From positions 23,130,062 through 23,194,061 of the forward strand of contig CM068315.1 in assembly GCA_034766995.1 (NCBI GenBank): a DNA stretch of 64,000 bases. The letters run 5' to 3'. This stretch comes from Acanthacorydalis orientalis (lineage: Eukaryota > Arthropoda > Insecta > Megaloptera > Corydalidae). Of this stretch, positions 47,261 through 57,490 are shown one piece after another (positions within the stretch are counted from its first letter, which is position 1; the number at the start of each line of letters is the position of its first letter). Made by a program: the position numbers and the translations under genes. Below the pieces are notes generated by a model, which ran no database searches, was not told the origin of the DNA, and saw only the letters and a program-made list of their open reading frames with translations.

Positions 47261-48171
47261 GAGGTCAGACAATTAAGTAATGCGACAAAATTCAAAAATC
47301 GAATATATGTAAAAATTAAGGTACATCGCTGCGATCCCCTTCAAAGTAGTCCCCTCCCGCATCTATACACTTATTCCAGCGAGTTTTCCAGTTTTCTTGA
47401 CAATTCTGGAACACTTCTTGTGGGACCTCTCCGAGTACCCTCGTCACAGATTCTTGGATATCTTCAACGGAGTCAAAATGTCGACCTTTGACGAATTTTT
47501 TCATATTGGGGAATAGGAAAAAGTCGCAGGGTGACATGCCCGGTAAATAGGGCGGTTGTGGTAACGTTGCGATGCCTTTAGACGCCAAAAACTGAGAGAC
47601 ACTGAACGCACTGTGACAGGAAATATTGTCGTGATGCAGAACCCAAGTCTTCGCGATCTCTGGACGCACTCTAAGCACCCTTTTTCGTAATTTTTCGAGC
47701 ACATTGCGGTAGAATACTTGATTTACGGTTTGTCCAGGTGGTACGAACTCTTTGTGAACCACCCCTTTGCTGTCGAAGAAGCAAATCAACATGGTTTTTA
47801 CTTTGGACTTGCTCATTCTCGGCTTCTTTGGCCTTGGTGCTCCAGGGGACAGCCACTGTTGGCTTTGTCGTTTAGTTTCGGGGTCATATTGAAAAAACCA
47901 ACTTTCATCACCAGTAATAACTCGATCGAGAAGAGTAGGATCACTTTCAACCTGCTCGAGACAATCTTGAGCGATCAATTTTCGTGACATGCACTACTCG
48001 CGCGTTGTTACAAAACACTAAACAGCTGGCGAAGAAATGATCGTACGAGGGTGGTCAAGGTCTCAATCGAGAGAGTAGGGATCTGCTATTACGGTAGCGG
48101 AGTTACAGGTTCGCAATGTTACCACAGGCCGAGAAAAAAAATCGGTCGCATTACTTAATTGTCTGACCTCG
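47260..48171 (-). mobile_element. Mariner nested in piggyBac and (TA)n
   Basis: 912 bp with well-conserved terminal inverted repeats: left CGAGGTCAGACAATTAAGTA, right in reverse complement CGAGGTCAGACAATTAAGTA, each followed by ATGCGAC. This near-identity, plus the open coding frame, suggests a younger insertion than most elements here. TA at 47258-47259 and 48172-48173. It encodes the DDE-domain frame listed next and lacks the segment coding the N-terminal HTH domains, so it is internally deleted. Confidence 0.9.
47316..47990 (-). CDS. Mariner transposase, catalytic domain only (N-terminal truncated)
   Basis: An uninterrupted frame of 224 codons from ATG 47990 to the natural stop. Residues 27-31 GDESW carry the first catalytic Asp (28). 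HHDN at 119-122 carries the second (121). SPCDFFLF carries the third (156). The 34 residues between the last two match the DD34D signature exactly. The C-terminus (RWNKCIDAGGDYFEGDRSDVP) is the normal end. Full mariner transposases are about 345 aa; here about 120 N-terminal residues, the two helix-turn-helix motifs that bind the TIR, are gone. The ATG sits just after the deletion junction and precedes SRKLIAQDC in frame. A protein could be made but should not recognise the TIRs. NISCH replaces the commoner NAPCH/NARPH after the second Asp. Confidence 0.85.
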   Translation of the reverse strand: MSRKLIAQDCLEQVESDPTLLDRVITGDESWFFQYDPETKRQSQQWLSPGAPRPKKPRMSKSKVKTMLICFFDSKGVVHKEFVPPGQTVNQVFYRNVLEKLRKRVLRVRPEIAKTWVLHHDNISCHSAFSVSQFLASKGIATLPQPPYLPGMSPCDFFLFPNMKKFVKGRHFDSVEDIQESVTRVLGEVPQEVFQNCQENWKTRWNKCIDAGGDYFEGDRSDVP

Positions 48172-48481
48172 TATATATATATATATAATTATTTCCTTCT
48201 AATATTTGTTTTGTGGCTGCACTAAAGCGAACTAAATCTGCATACTCTTCAGAGACGTCAATGTTTACAATGGCATAAGAAACACATGTCGTATCAGAGA
48301 CGTCTTTGTATGTCAAGGGGTTAAATAAAATTCCTTATAAGATTTATAAGATTTTATACCTGTAATTTCCTGAACGATCTCGTTCTTTAAGACCAACCGA
48401 ATGTAAATAACGGAAAATAGATATCCGTTTGATTTTAAAGAACGAAGACTTTCGGGATACAATCTATTGTATGTGTTAATA

Positions 48482-49348
48482 CAGGGCTTGACAATTTAAT
48501 TCTCGGATTGATGCTACAGTACTGGAACCACGTGAAATAAACCAAAATTAAAGTAGCATATGCTATTTCACAATGTTATCTGTTTGGGAAAGAAGAAGAT
48601 CTGTGAAAAGTCCTATGGATGGGCAAAAACAGAGAAGAGTTGTATCTTGCGGAGACTTTGTTCAGACTTGTTGCGACAGTGCATTTTTTTTAACTGCAAT
48701 ACCACTGGTGATAAGTAATGGATGTTTCAGTACGATCCAGAGACGAAACATCTGAGCATACAGTAGATTAGAGTATCATTACCAAGACCCCAAAAGTTTT
48801 ATTTGCACAAATCCAGAAACAAAACAATGCTGATTATCTTTTTCGTCAAGAATTTGTGCCTGAAGGACAAACAGGTAATAGTGCATTCTACGTTGAAGTG
48901 ATGAAGAGATTATTGCAATGCATTTCTTGAGTGAGAACACAATTTCGAAACTAGGGTAGTTGGTTCTTGTTGCATGACAATGCGCCTATCCATTCTGCAA
49001 TGATCATGAACTCATTTATCATGAAACACGGAATTGTTGAGATTAATTACTCACCGTATTTACCTTGACTTGGTACCAGCAGACTTTCATCTCTTTCATA
49101 AAATAAAAACTGTTTTCAAAGGAAAACGATTTCAGGACATAGAAGATATTGAGAAAAATGTAACCGACAAATTGAAAGCAGTTTCTTCGGACGCCCCTGC
49201 CGACTGTTTTCAAAAACTTTTAAAACGTCTTAATAAGTGTATTGGAGTAAATGGAGGTCACTTTGAATACATATCAAACATTTTTCGTGTTACTAAAATT
49301 ATATTTCTTTTTATTGTACCAATTCGGAAATTAAATTGCCATACCTCG
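48482..49348 (+). mobile_element. Mariner family A, second copy, internally deleted
   Basis: 867 bp. Left TIR CAGGGCTTGACAATTTAATT and, in reverse complement, right TIR CGAGGTATGGCAATTTAATT. TA at 48480-48481 and 49349-49350. The HTH coding is deleted. Relic coding picks up at MDGQKQRRVV (about 48617), then TTGDK, a stop and WMFQYDPET (first Asp), HKSRNKTMLIIFF, relic of LLHDNAP (CCMTMRLSI in the shifted frame), and open frame 49034-49357. The latter has LVPADFHLFHKIKTVFKGKR (third Asp) and DIEDIEKNVTDKLKAV to NKCIGVNGGHFEY. It is more decayed in the middle than the 41 kb copy, but its C-terminal third is still open. Confidence 0.85.
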
Positions 49349-49350
49349 TA

Positions 49351-49490
49351 TATTTAATAAATACGGTCATACTTTCTTATACATCTACTTTGTAAATTAA
49401 TTTTATAACAACAAAAATTGACAAAACTGTACATTAATTACAACTACAGTGAAGAAAATAAATAATTCCGATTCCAAAAATCGAAAATCA
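49351..49490 (+). repeat. Flank shared with the first family A copy
   Basis: TTTAATAAATACGGTCATAC, TCTTATACATCTAC, GATTCCAAAAATCGAAAATC and TTCGCACG align with 42109-42242. Homology ends at the CGCACG near 49505. Confidence 0.65.
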
Positions 49491-49505
49491 TTTTCGATTC
49501 GCACG

Positions 49506-50448
49506 TTGTCGTGCGATTTGACAAAGAGAGAAAAAAAGGAAAAACGAAACTACATTCAGATGCAACATCTACTCGAAAACTAGTTATATTATTAATTATA
49601 CAGAAATATTTAAACTATTTTTAGATGTGTACTTACACATACTAAATATAAATACGGCAACGTTAATATTTTATACTTCCAAGTATTCCTAGTTGTTTTC
49701 CATAAAAATTTATTATATCAAATAGAATTTTATTCAAGAGTTTATAAATTGATGTGTTTCGATTAAATTATCATACGTTTATTGAAACATAAAAATTCAC
49801 AAAAAAAGATAACATTTAAATGACTTCTTGTTAGATGGACCGTCTGAAATATCATTGAACATATATACAATGTAGACAAACATTAACATGTTTTCGATTA
49901 TATGTACGTTCGTTGATAGAGAAATGTTTCTGTTTTATACATTTTATTATTTCTAGAACGTTGATGAAGTCAATGAATAGTGTTACACTGTATATAATTT
50001 ACTTTTTTTTTCAAATTTTACAATATTTTCGAATTATAATTAAAATATTTGATGATATTTACTCTAGAAAATGGTAGATTTTTAAATTACTAGATTATTA
50101 TTTCAATATAAAACTTTATATCTTTTTAACTCGACTTTAAAAGATACAGTTTGAGAGCTAAATATATACTGAAAGTATGTATCATATTCTCTATATAATT
50201 CATAACGTTCTTTTTTATATTTTTATCAATGTACCCTTTCGATTACTATTACTATATTAATATTCTTTCACGTACTACCACAATAAAACCAGTACATAAA
50301 AAACAGGTCTAGTGGTTGATATTAAGATTTCTATTTATCAATATGATTACAGTTATTAATCACAATCATAAAAATTTACTCTTAGGTCAGATGTATGATT
50401 TATAACAGAAAAAATGTTTCGTGCATTTCTAAACCTGCTTTTATATAG
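49506..50448. other. AT-rich spacer
   Basis: No gene or element recognised. Confidence 0.4.
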
Positions 50449-50450
50449 TA

Positions 50451-50808
50451 GTGGGTTAATCAAATGAAATCCTTAATTACTCTTTTTTTTCATCATGTAT
50501 TGTAAGGAGGTGCCATACAATTGTTCTTTTTCAACATAGTCTCTATTCTATCTTCAATGCAAATCTGCCAGTGTTTAACTAGTATCTAAGTTCTTCTAGT
50601 TAAACTGATAAATACTTGTGGTTTAGGGGTGCATCGACAACAAAGGTCATTAGCACTCGAACACAAATACAAAATAAATTTGACACCTAAGTTTGAACCT
50701 CTCCTTATTTAAATCTAAATTAATGTCATGTTCATTCGCTTACACGTGAATGCAATGACAAATATACAAAAGGACGTGAATTATTAAAATTATTATTGAT
50801 CTTTATTG

Positions 50809-50852
<44 letters not shown>

Positions 50853-51375
50853 TAAGTCTCACATAAATTTATCTAGAAAAAAGTCTTAGTTGCATGCTCA
50901 GTCATTCATGGATCACCCGTTTGCACTTCTTCATCCGACCTGAAAGACTTTCCACTTATTATCTCTTTAAGTGGTTCGAATAGGTTTTAATCACTTGAAG
51001 AGAAGTCTTAACAGGTACGGTGGATGAGAAAGACACTTGAAATGCAATTCTTCGATGATCGGATAGGACCGAGGACTGTAATGTTGAAAGAAGACGCCAG
51101 TACTCAAAAGTCCATATCGTTTGGATTTGATTACTGGTCAGAAAGGTTGAAAATGTTGTACTGATGATAGTGTTCCAGTTAGACATGAAATGATCGAAAA
51201 TTCAATCTCGTTCATCCCAGAAGAGACAGCATCACTTTTCTTACAGATGAATGAGAGCGGAACCTTTTTGCTTTTAATGAAGAGATATGGATTTACTCGT
51301 TCTTCGCTTTTTTGTTTTTGGCTGGAGGTAATGAATCCAGGTTTCATCTCAAGTCATAATTTTCATTAGAAAGCT
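50451..51375 (-). pseudogene. Mariner family F (SETMAR-like DD34D) pseudogene, minus strand
   Basis: The left end GTGGGTTAATCAAATGAAAT after TA is the 3' TIR. Reading the minus strand from about 51370: FLMKIMT, stop, DETWIHYLQPKTKKR (first Asp), SKSISLH, CCLFWDERD, then SSSD, stop, NLFEPLKEIISGKSFRSDEE (third Asp, about 50990-50935), VQTGDP and MTEHATKTFF. After the inserted repeat (50600-50871) the C-terminal relic and 3' end continue. The second Asp motif is not readable. The HTH half and 5' TIR are missing. Many stops. Confidence 0.65.
50600..50871 (+). mobile_element. Dispersed repeat S copy 2, inserted in mariner F
   Basis: A 272-bp insert with TCTAG directly repeated at 50595-50599 and 50872-50876. 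Its 50609-50815 part matches repeat S at 6719-6950 in the same orientation, and it ends in a (TA)n run (50815-50847) plus a short unique tail. The uninterrupted relative at 45180-45220 shows the pre-insertion sequence. Short, non-coding; SINE-like or MITE-like. Confidence 0.6.
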
Positions 51376-51388
51376 ATTCTTCTTGTTA

Positions 51389-51830
51389 TTAATATGGTAG
51401 GAAAATAATTGCGGTTTTTGTTTTCTAAATTCTAACCTTAATTTTTTTCTATGAAAGAGTCATTTCATCATGTTTTATTCGTTAATTTGAAAGTGCATTT
51501 TTCTGTCTGTATTTTAGTAACATCGACTTTGGATTTATTATTAATTTTACATCAAATTCGGCTATTGAATTAAATATGGAAAAGAAGCAAATAAAAGCAT
51601 TTTTTTGTATAATTTCAAAACGGGTGGTAAATAATCAAAAAATGTTCATAAACTAAACGATGCTTTTGGTGTGGGTGCTATTAAGAAAATTTTGATTAGT
51701 TCTTTATTTATTAGCCACATGATAAAATGCAAAAAAACACTACTCAATTTTTATATACCATAACGCAAGAAGTTATATGCAACTTGGAATTTCAAAAAAT
51801 TCTATATACTAAACTATAATTATTTTATAC
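51389..51830 (+). pseudogene. Cecropia-like mariner 5' fragment
   Basis: TTAATATGGTAGGAAAATAA followed by TTGCGGTTTTT is a cecropia-type TIR. About 190 bp later ATG 51578 opens MEKKQIKAFF, then after a frameshift YNFKTGGKSSKNVHKLNDAF and GVGAIK, a mariner HTH start. Further coding is scrambled (LNFYIP, ATWNFKK) and no right TIR is visible. Confidence 0.55.
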
Positions 51831-53288
51831 ACAAAAATTGAAAAATTATAATTATTTATCTCTTTTCTTACTATATTTAAATTTTTTCTTACAATATCCA
51901 GCATTTGAATGTATATTTTTTATATTTTTCTAGACTACTTTGTTTACTTTCAAGGCACCACGTTTGTCAAAACCAACTACTCATCGATAGAGGTAAAAAC
52001 TGTTTGTTTGTACGTCTGATTATTCTTAAAATTCGATAAATTTACCTTTATTATCTTTCTCTTCTCGCTCCCGTTAAACAAAACTCATCTTTTACAACCG
52101 GTAGAAGTATCACGGCGTGAAACAGTTAAACACAGAAAAAAAGAAAGAACAGATATCAACAGTACTCGACAAGTGCGTGTGTCTGCATATTCCAAATAGT
52201 AATTAATTTATAATAATAAATCAAACGATAAACACAGACTTGTGTTTGATTAAATCATTATGAATATCGCCACATGTATACGACGATCAAAAAACATGTC
52301 ATACACAAGCGTGTTCTGTTTGCGTTATGAAACTAGTCTTTTGAGAATTTCGACGCAAGTCGAAACGATTTTCCTCGTTTGTTAAATGGCTGTTTACAGA
52401 ACGCATTCTGAAATATTTATTTTCGTTATTTCTTTCAAATAATAATTAAGCAGTAGATGTCATCGAGTTGTTTCGGATGACATACGACATGGCTGATTCA
52501 CATACATTTTCGATTCCAACATACGGAGAGATGAGAGTGGAATTCGTTTTTCTAAAACGTTGTTTTGATTAATGCTCTTGCTCTGGATGACAATTCACTT
52601 CTGTGTGATTTCTTTATATTTCAGTTGAATAATTATCGATGTAAATATTAGAATTTAATTGATTTTATAATACACTCGATCGTTCAGAGAAAAGAATAAC
52701 TGTTTTATGTATCTGTCTGTATGTTCTGTTTAGAATTTGATTTCTGAACAAAATCAGAATATAATTTAAACTGTGATACACATTGTAACTCATCGATTTT
52801 ATACGGAGAATGAAAACGCGCGACGTACAGTTGATACATCTTGTAAATATTTAGCTACTATACAGCTTTGTACGACAACACGCCGATGCATTCACCCTTA
52901 GTGGTTGAGCCGTTATCGTGGATAAAAATCTCGCCGTGCATAAAAAAGTATTTATATGCGTCCGTTGTGTCGGTAGGTCGATTTGGCTGCGAGCAATTTG
53001 TCTCTGCCAAATTAAAGAGAGGCGATATCTTTCCAACAGCTTAATCTGTTGCTAATGTCAGGGTTCAGTCGTGAGAGTTTTAATGGTTCGTTGAGAAAAA
53101 AAAGGTTACGGGTATCCAACGACAGCTCACTTGTATTTTGATATATCGACGGTTTTATTTTTATAAATATGTTTATTTTATCGCGTCCTCACTTATTTGT
53201 TTGTATATATGTTTTTTTTTAATATCGGAGCAGTCGTGCGATTTTATATTCGAATTTATTAATGTCTGACAACCGACACATGATCTTG
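51831..53288. other. Spacer
   Basis: No gene recognised. A moderately GC-enriched patch at 52860-53040 includes TATTTATATGCGTCCG, which could serve as a TATA element on either strand, and a minus-strand open frame (52851-53036) with no recognised content. Confidence 0.35.
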
Positions 53289-53389
53289 GAAAGAGAAATA
53301 AGTACAGGGTTTCCCAATAAGGACGCACTTTGTTATTTTCAAATGAAGCACAGAATTTACACTTAATTTTCAAGTTTTTGTATTGTAAA

Positions 53390-54765
53390 TAATAGTTGCG
53401 GGTTATACGATTTATAAATGAAAAATAATATCGTGTGAGAGATCACCGTGTGCTTTCTTACAAGTAACCATTCTTTTGCTATTTTTTTCAATAACATCCT
53501 TACACAAATGACGCTCTATCTCAACAATTACACTTCGGATTTCATATTTTAGGTTGGAAATTGTTTAACGATTATTGGTGTACACCTGTTCTTTATCGTG
53601 ACCCAAAAGAAAGTGGACCAGCGGTGTTAAATCGCAGGATCTCGGTGGCTAGTTAATGTCTAGATTTCAGGAAATATCGCGACCGAGAATTTCATTCTCA
53701 ATAAATCAATTGTTTCGCCAGCTTTGTGTCTTCTTGTATCCTTGGTGCTAGAGTCACACATCCTCCAGATTAATATCATCCAATTCTGCTCACAAAAAAT
53801 GCGATTTATAATCGAAAAATAATATCTCGTGAGTGACCCCCGCGTACTTTCTTACAAGTAACGGTTATTTTGTTAAAATTTTCAATGACATCCCTAAATA
53901 ACTGAGGCGCTATGTCACCAATTACTCTCTTCGTATTTCATCTTTTAGGTCGAACATTATTTTAAGATTATTGGCGTACATCTGTCCTTTAACGCGACCC
54001 CAAATAAAGCAATCGAACAGTGTTAATCGCACGATCTCGGTGGCCAATTAATATCTCCATTTCTGGAAATAACGCGATCAGGAAACTTTGTACTCAATAA
54101 ATCACTTGTTTCACCAGCTGTGTGGATTGTTGCACCGTCCTGCTGGAATCACATGTTCTCGAAATCAATGTCATCCAATTTTGCCAACAAAAAATTGTTA
54201 TCGTGTTGCGGTATCTTCCTCCATTCAAAGTAATCGCTTTACCAGCCTGATTCTCAAAAAAGTAAGGACCAATGACTCTACCGAACCAAACAGTCATTCT
54301 TTATCTATGCAGTAGCTTCTCAACGATCACATTCGGATTTTCTACACCCCAGATTCGGCAGTTTTGCTTGTTAACGTAACCAGAGAGTTCGAAATCAGGC
54401 TCATCGCTAAGAATGACTTTTTTAGAAAAACTGTGTTGTTTTTTCGGTATCCAATTAACAAATCTACGACTGGTGGTTTCAATTCTTGTGTCAATTGAAC
54501 CTTATAAGGCTTCAGCAATAAATCCTTATGCAAAATACGCTATGTGGTCGCCTGTAAAAGACCCAATTGCTGCGAACTTCGCAAAATTGACATTCTTGGC
54601 TCTTGGTCACATCTTTTCACAAACCGAGTCAACGTTTTCTTCAGAACATCACTACGAACACATGTCGGTGTTTCTTTATTTTTACCCGAGCCAGTCTCTT
54701 CAAATTTACTCACTAATCGAAGAATTGTTGACTCAAATGGACGAGTATATCAAGAATAAATAATA
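53390..54765 (-). pseudogene. DD41D (rosa-like) transposase pseudogene with tandem-duplicated 3' half
   Basis: Minus strand, from about 54760: FEETGSGKNKETPTCVRSD (HTH linker), SSQQLGLLQATT, stop, RILHKDLLLKPYKVQLTQEL, SDEPDFELSGYVNKQNCRIW (first Asp kept, about 54395), IGPYFFENQAGKAITLNGGR, FQQDGATIHTAGETSDLLST (second Asp kept, about 54135), ISRNGDINWPPRS, and after a frameshift LTLFDCFIWGRVKGQMYA (third Asp kept). A 394-bp block is present twice in tandem (53408-53801 and 53802-54195), so the end of the coding region with DIIFHL occurs twice. Several stops and frameshifts. ACAGGG is found at both presumed outer ends (53305, and in reverse complement near 54953), but I cannot define the TIRs firmly. 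Confidence 0.75.
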
Positions 54766-54965
54766 TACGAAATATATTTTTTATAGAACGATCATTTTCA
54801 TAATACAATGGTATTGTTTCTATGCGTTGTTTTGTTGTAAACGAAGCAATAACTACAAATGGCAAAGTCAAAACTTCAATGTCCAAACAAAAAATACAGT
54901 TGTCAGTTTGACATATGTGAAATATAACCTTTTAAAAAATCACATCCCTGTTGAAAAATCCTTTA

Positions 54966-55580
54966 TATTAATAAATTGTAAACAATTCGATTTATAAATA
55001 AAATAATTATTTATAAGTCTCATTTATGACTTCGTTGTTGTTTCAAATAATGTTATTTAAACAATTACATAAAGTAATTTTTAAATAAAAAAGCAAACAC
55101 ACACACACATACAACTATTTATCACCAGAAAAAAGACATGGTAGGCTAGATGATATAAAATAAATAATATAACCGTACATATTTACAATACTTAATCGTG
55201 GATGACGATGATAAATAAGATTTTTTTCCTCAGATATAATATATTAAACCTGACGCGTGATTATGAATAATTAGAAGCATATTTTAAAACGAATAATTTC
55301 GTTAACGACATCGATATGCATACCAAAAGGAGAATTTTTAAATAAATATTCAAGTCGATAGACGTTCATAATAACACGACGACATATTTTGAAACATTAT
55401 TAGTCATTTGTTGTTTTTACATAAATGAATAAATGTATAATGATTTTTTTGTGAAAGAATTGTGTTTGGAAATTTACAACTATCTGTTGACAATGGTGGA
55501 AGTGACAAACGAATTTCTCTTTTATTTTCTCGTATTTTATTCCAAAAATCATTGGTTTATAAAGATTATTACAATTCATT
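54966..55580. other. AT-rich spacer
   Basis: No gene or element recognised; a short (CA)n at about 55095-55110. Confidence 0.4.
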
Positions 55581-55582
55581 TA

Positions 55583-56817
55583 TTAGGTTGGTACAAAAAT
55601 AATTGCGGTTCTTATCATTTTAAGTTTGGCGACGATTTTTCTAGTTACCGTTATCTATTGTTATAGTAATGTGGTACATCATAGTAAACAATGAAATTAA
55701 CGCTACTGATTTCAGCTTATGTCTATTGTTTTCATTATTTAGTATTTTTGAATATAAACTCTTAAATCAGTCATAGAAAAAAAGTAAATTCGCGCGATTT
55801 TGTTGCGAGTTTAAATTGGGACGTGAAGCAACAGAAACTGCTTGAAATATCAAGTTTGTTTTTGGCGAAGAGTCAATTTGTGAATGTGCAGCTCAAACAA
55901 AAGCGGAGGGCCGTGAATGTCTTTCAGCTGTAGACAATAATGATTTAAGAAACATTATTGTGAAGCAGATCCACGTAAAACAACACAAGAGGTGGCAAAA
56001 GAACTAAATGTTGATCATTCAACAGTTGTTCGACATTTGAGCCTAATTGGAAAAACTGAAAAGCTAGATAAATGGGTGCTGTATGAACTAAAAGAACATT
56101 TCGGAGCAAGAGCAATTCGGTGATACAAAAATGATCCATTTCTTGATCGCATTATCACATGTGATGCAAAGTGGATTCTCTACAACAATCAGAAACGTTC
56201 ATCACTTTGGCGTAACCGAAGAAAAGCACTAGAACAGTTTCCTAAACCGAAGCTTCATAGAAAAATAAAAAAAAGATTATGGTCACTGTTTGCTGGTCGG
56301 CAAGTACCATTATTCACTACAACTTCTTAAATCCTGGTGAAACAAGAACATCAAAAAAATATTGCCAGGAAATTGAAAAAAATCCATGAGAAGTTGCATT
56401 ATTTACAGCCAGCAAGTATTAGTCAATCGAAGAGGATAATTTCTTCTTCATTATAACGCCCGACCACACGTCTCACAAATGACTGAAAAATTAAATAAAC
56501 TCGGTTATGAAACCTTACCCCCCCCCACCTCATTCTCCGGACCTGTCTCCGACAGATTATCATTTTTTTAAACATTTGAATAATTTTCTACGAGAGAAGG
56601 TTTTAAAAGATCAAGCGTCAGCTCAAAGCGCTATCGATGAACTCGTTAAATCCAGGACTCCAGAATTCTATCTTGTAGGAATAAACAAACTTGTTTCCCG
56701 TTCGGAGAAATGTGTACAAGCCAATGATCTTTATTTTGATTAATAAATATATTTTTTAACTGATATATGCGACTTTATACTCGATACGTAAAAACCGAAA
56801 TTATTTTTGCAGCCTAA
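55583..56817 (+). mobile_element. Full-length cecropia-like mariner, dead
   Basis: 1235 bp with TIRs TTAGGTTGGTACAAAAATAA (left) and TTAGGCTGCAAAAATAATTT (right, reverse complement), and TA at 55581-55582 and 56818-56819. The ends and length resemble the Hsmar1 group. Coding relic: FKLGREATETA (about 55820), FGEESICECA, DPRKTTQEVAKELNVDHSTV with a frameshift, IGKTEKLDKWVLYELKE, LITCDAKWILYNNQKRSS (first Asp kept, GDEKW altered to CDAKW), LHYNARPHVSQMTEKLNKLG (second Asp changed to Tyr), and open frame 56507-56743 with PHSPDLSPTDYHFFKHLNN (third Asp kept) to the natural end LYFD plus stop. A run of ten C at about 56518 adds a frameshift. Inactive. Confidence 0.9.
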
Positions 56818-56819
56818 TA

Positions 56820-57488
56820 ATTACTTGAATCATAGAGAGTAATTTATATTAACCAACAGAAATATTTTATTCAGTATACAACTTATTTTTTATCGTAGCT
56901 TGTAGTCAGTCTTAAAAAATAGATAAAACAAATTTAAAAATTCATCGAAAGAATAAATATAGACATGAATATAATCGTTTGAAAATGAAAGAAATCCAAA
57001 AACAAATAATATAGAAAAAAAATACACACTTTTAATCGGAACGTGAACGACACAGAATCGACAACGACTTTCAAATAAACGAGATCAAAGTACCGCATTC
57101 AAATCTGGCCCCAGTCACGTACTGGAAAAGTGTTTTCTCGAAAGATAAATTTGTACACTCGGTCATAAAGTCGACTTTGAACTGATAGTCCGTGAAATTT
57201 ATTGAGTAATAAATTTGTCCTCTTTCGAGGAAAACGCATTTGTCAGCATTAGAAAGTAAACATTAAAGATTGGCTATTTTTCAGTCATTTATCATGGTTA
57301 TTACAAAACGGATATTATTATTATTTTCGATAATAAATGACGTGTAATATTTTATTCTCAGCTGATCTCGTTTCTTTTTTTATTACACACTAAATGTTAC
57401 GAAATCTGTTTGAGAATTTAGATAATGTTTCGTCGACCGAGAGAACATATGAGATGGTAACTGATTGCATTTTTGAAATTTTAAACAG
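56820..57488. other. AT-rich spacer
   Basis: No gene or element recognised. Confidence 0.4.
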
Positions 57489-57490
57489 TA

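Larger units (their letters stand above)
46735..48320 (-). mobile_element. piggyBac-like element, interrupted by a mariner
   Basis: TTAA at 46731-46734 and 48321-48324 flank inverted ends: left CCCCATGACATACGAA, right in reverse complement CCCCTTGACATACAAA. On the minus strand 47110-46925 encodes the C-terminal cysteine-rich end typical of piggyBac transposases: HFLEHIPSTGKKQHSAKICY, CSKNN, one stop, QCKKCQVSLHLPKCFERLH with C-x2-C pairs. Only this end of the protein is present; without the nested mariner the element is about 670 bp, so it is a deletion derivative. The insert (47260-48171) lies in a (TA)n tract within the element. Confidence 0.8.

Noticed and set aside
47045..47491. 148-codon plus-strand open frame across the piggyBac/mariner junction
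   Set aside because: It is antisense to both the piggyBac C-terminus and the mariner transposase and runs through (TA)n.
50959..51347. Minus-strand open frames of 69-75 codons
   Set aside because: They are off-frame readings of the family F mariner; the recognisable motifs (DETWIHY, SSD..LFEPLK) lie in other frames.
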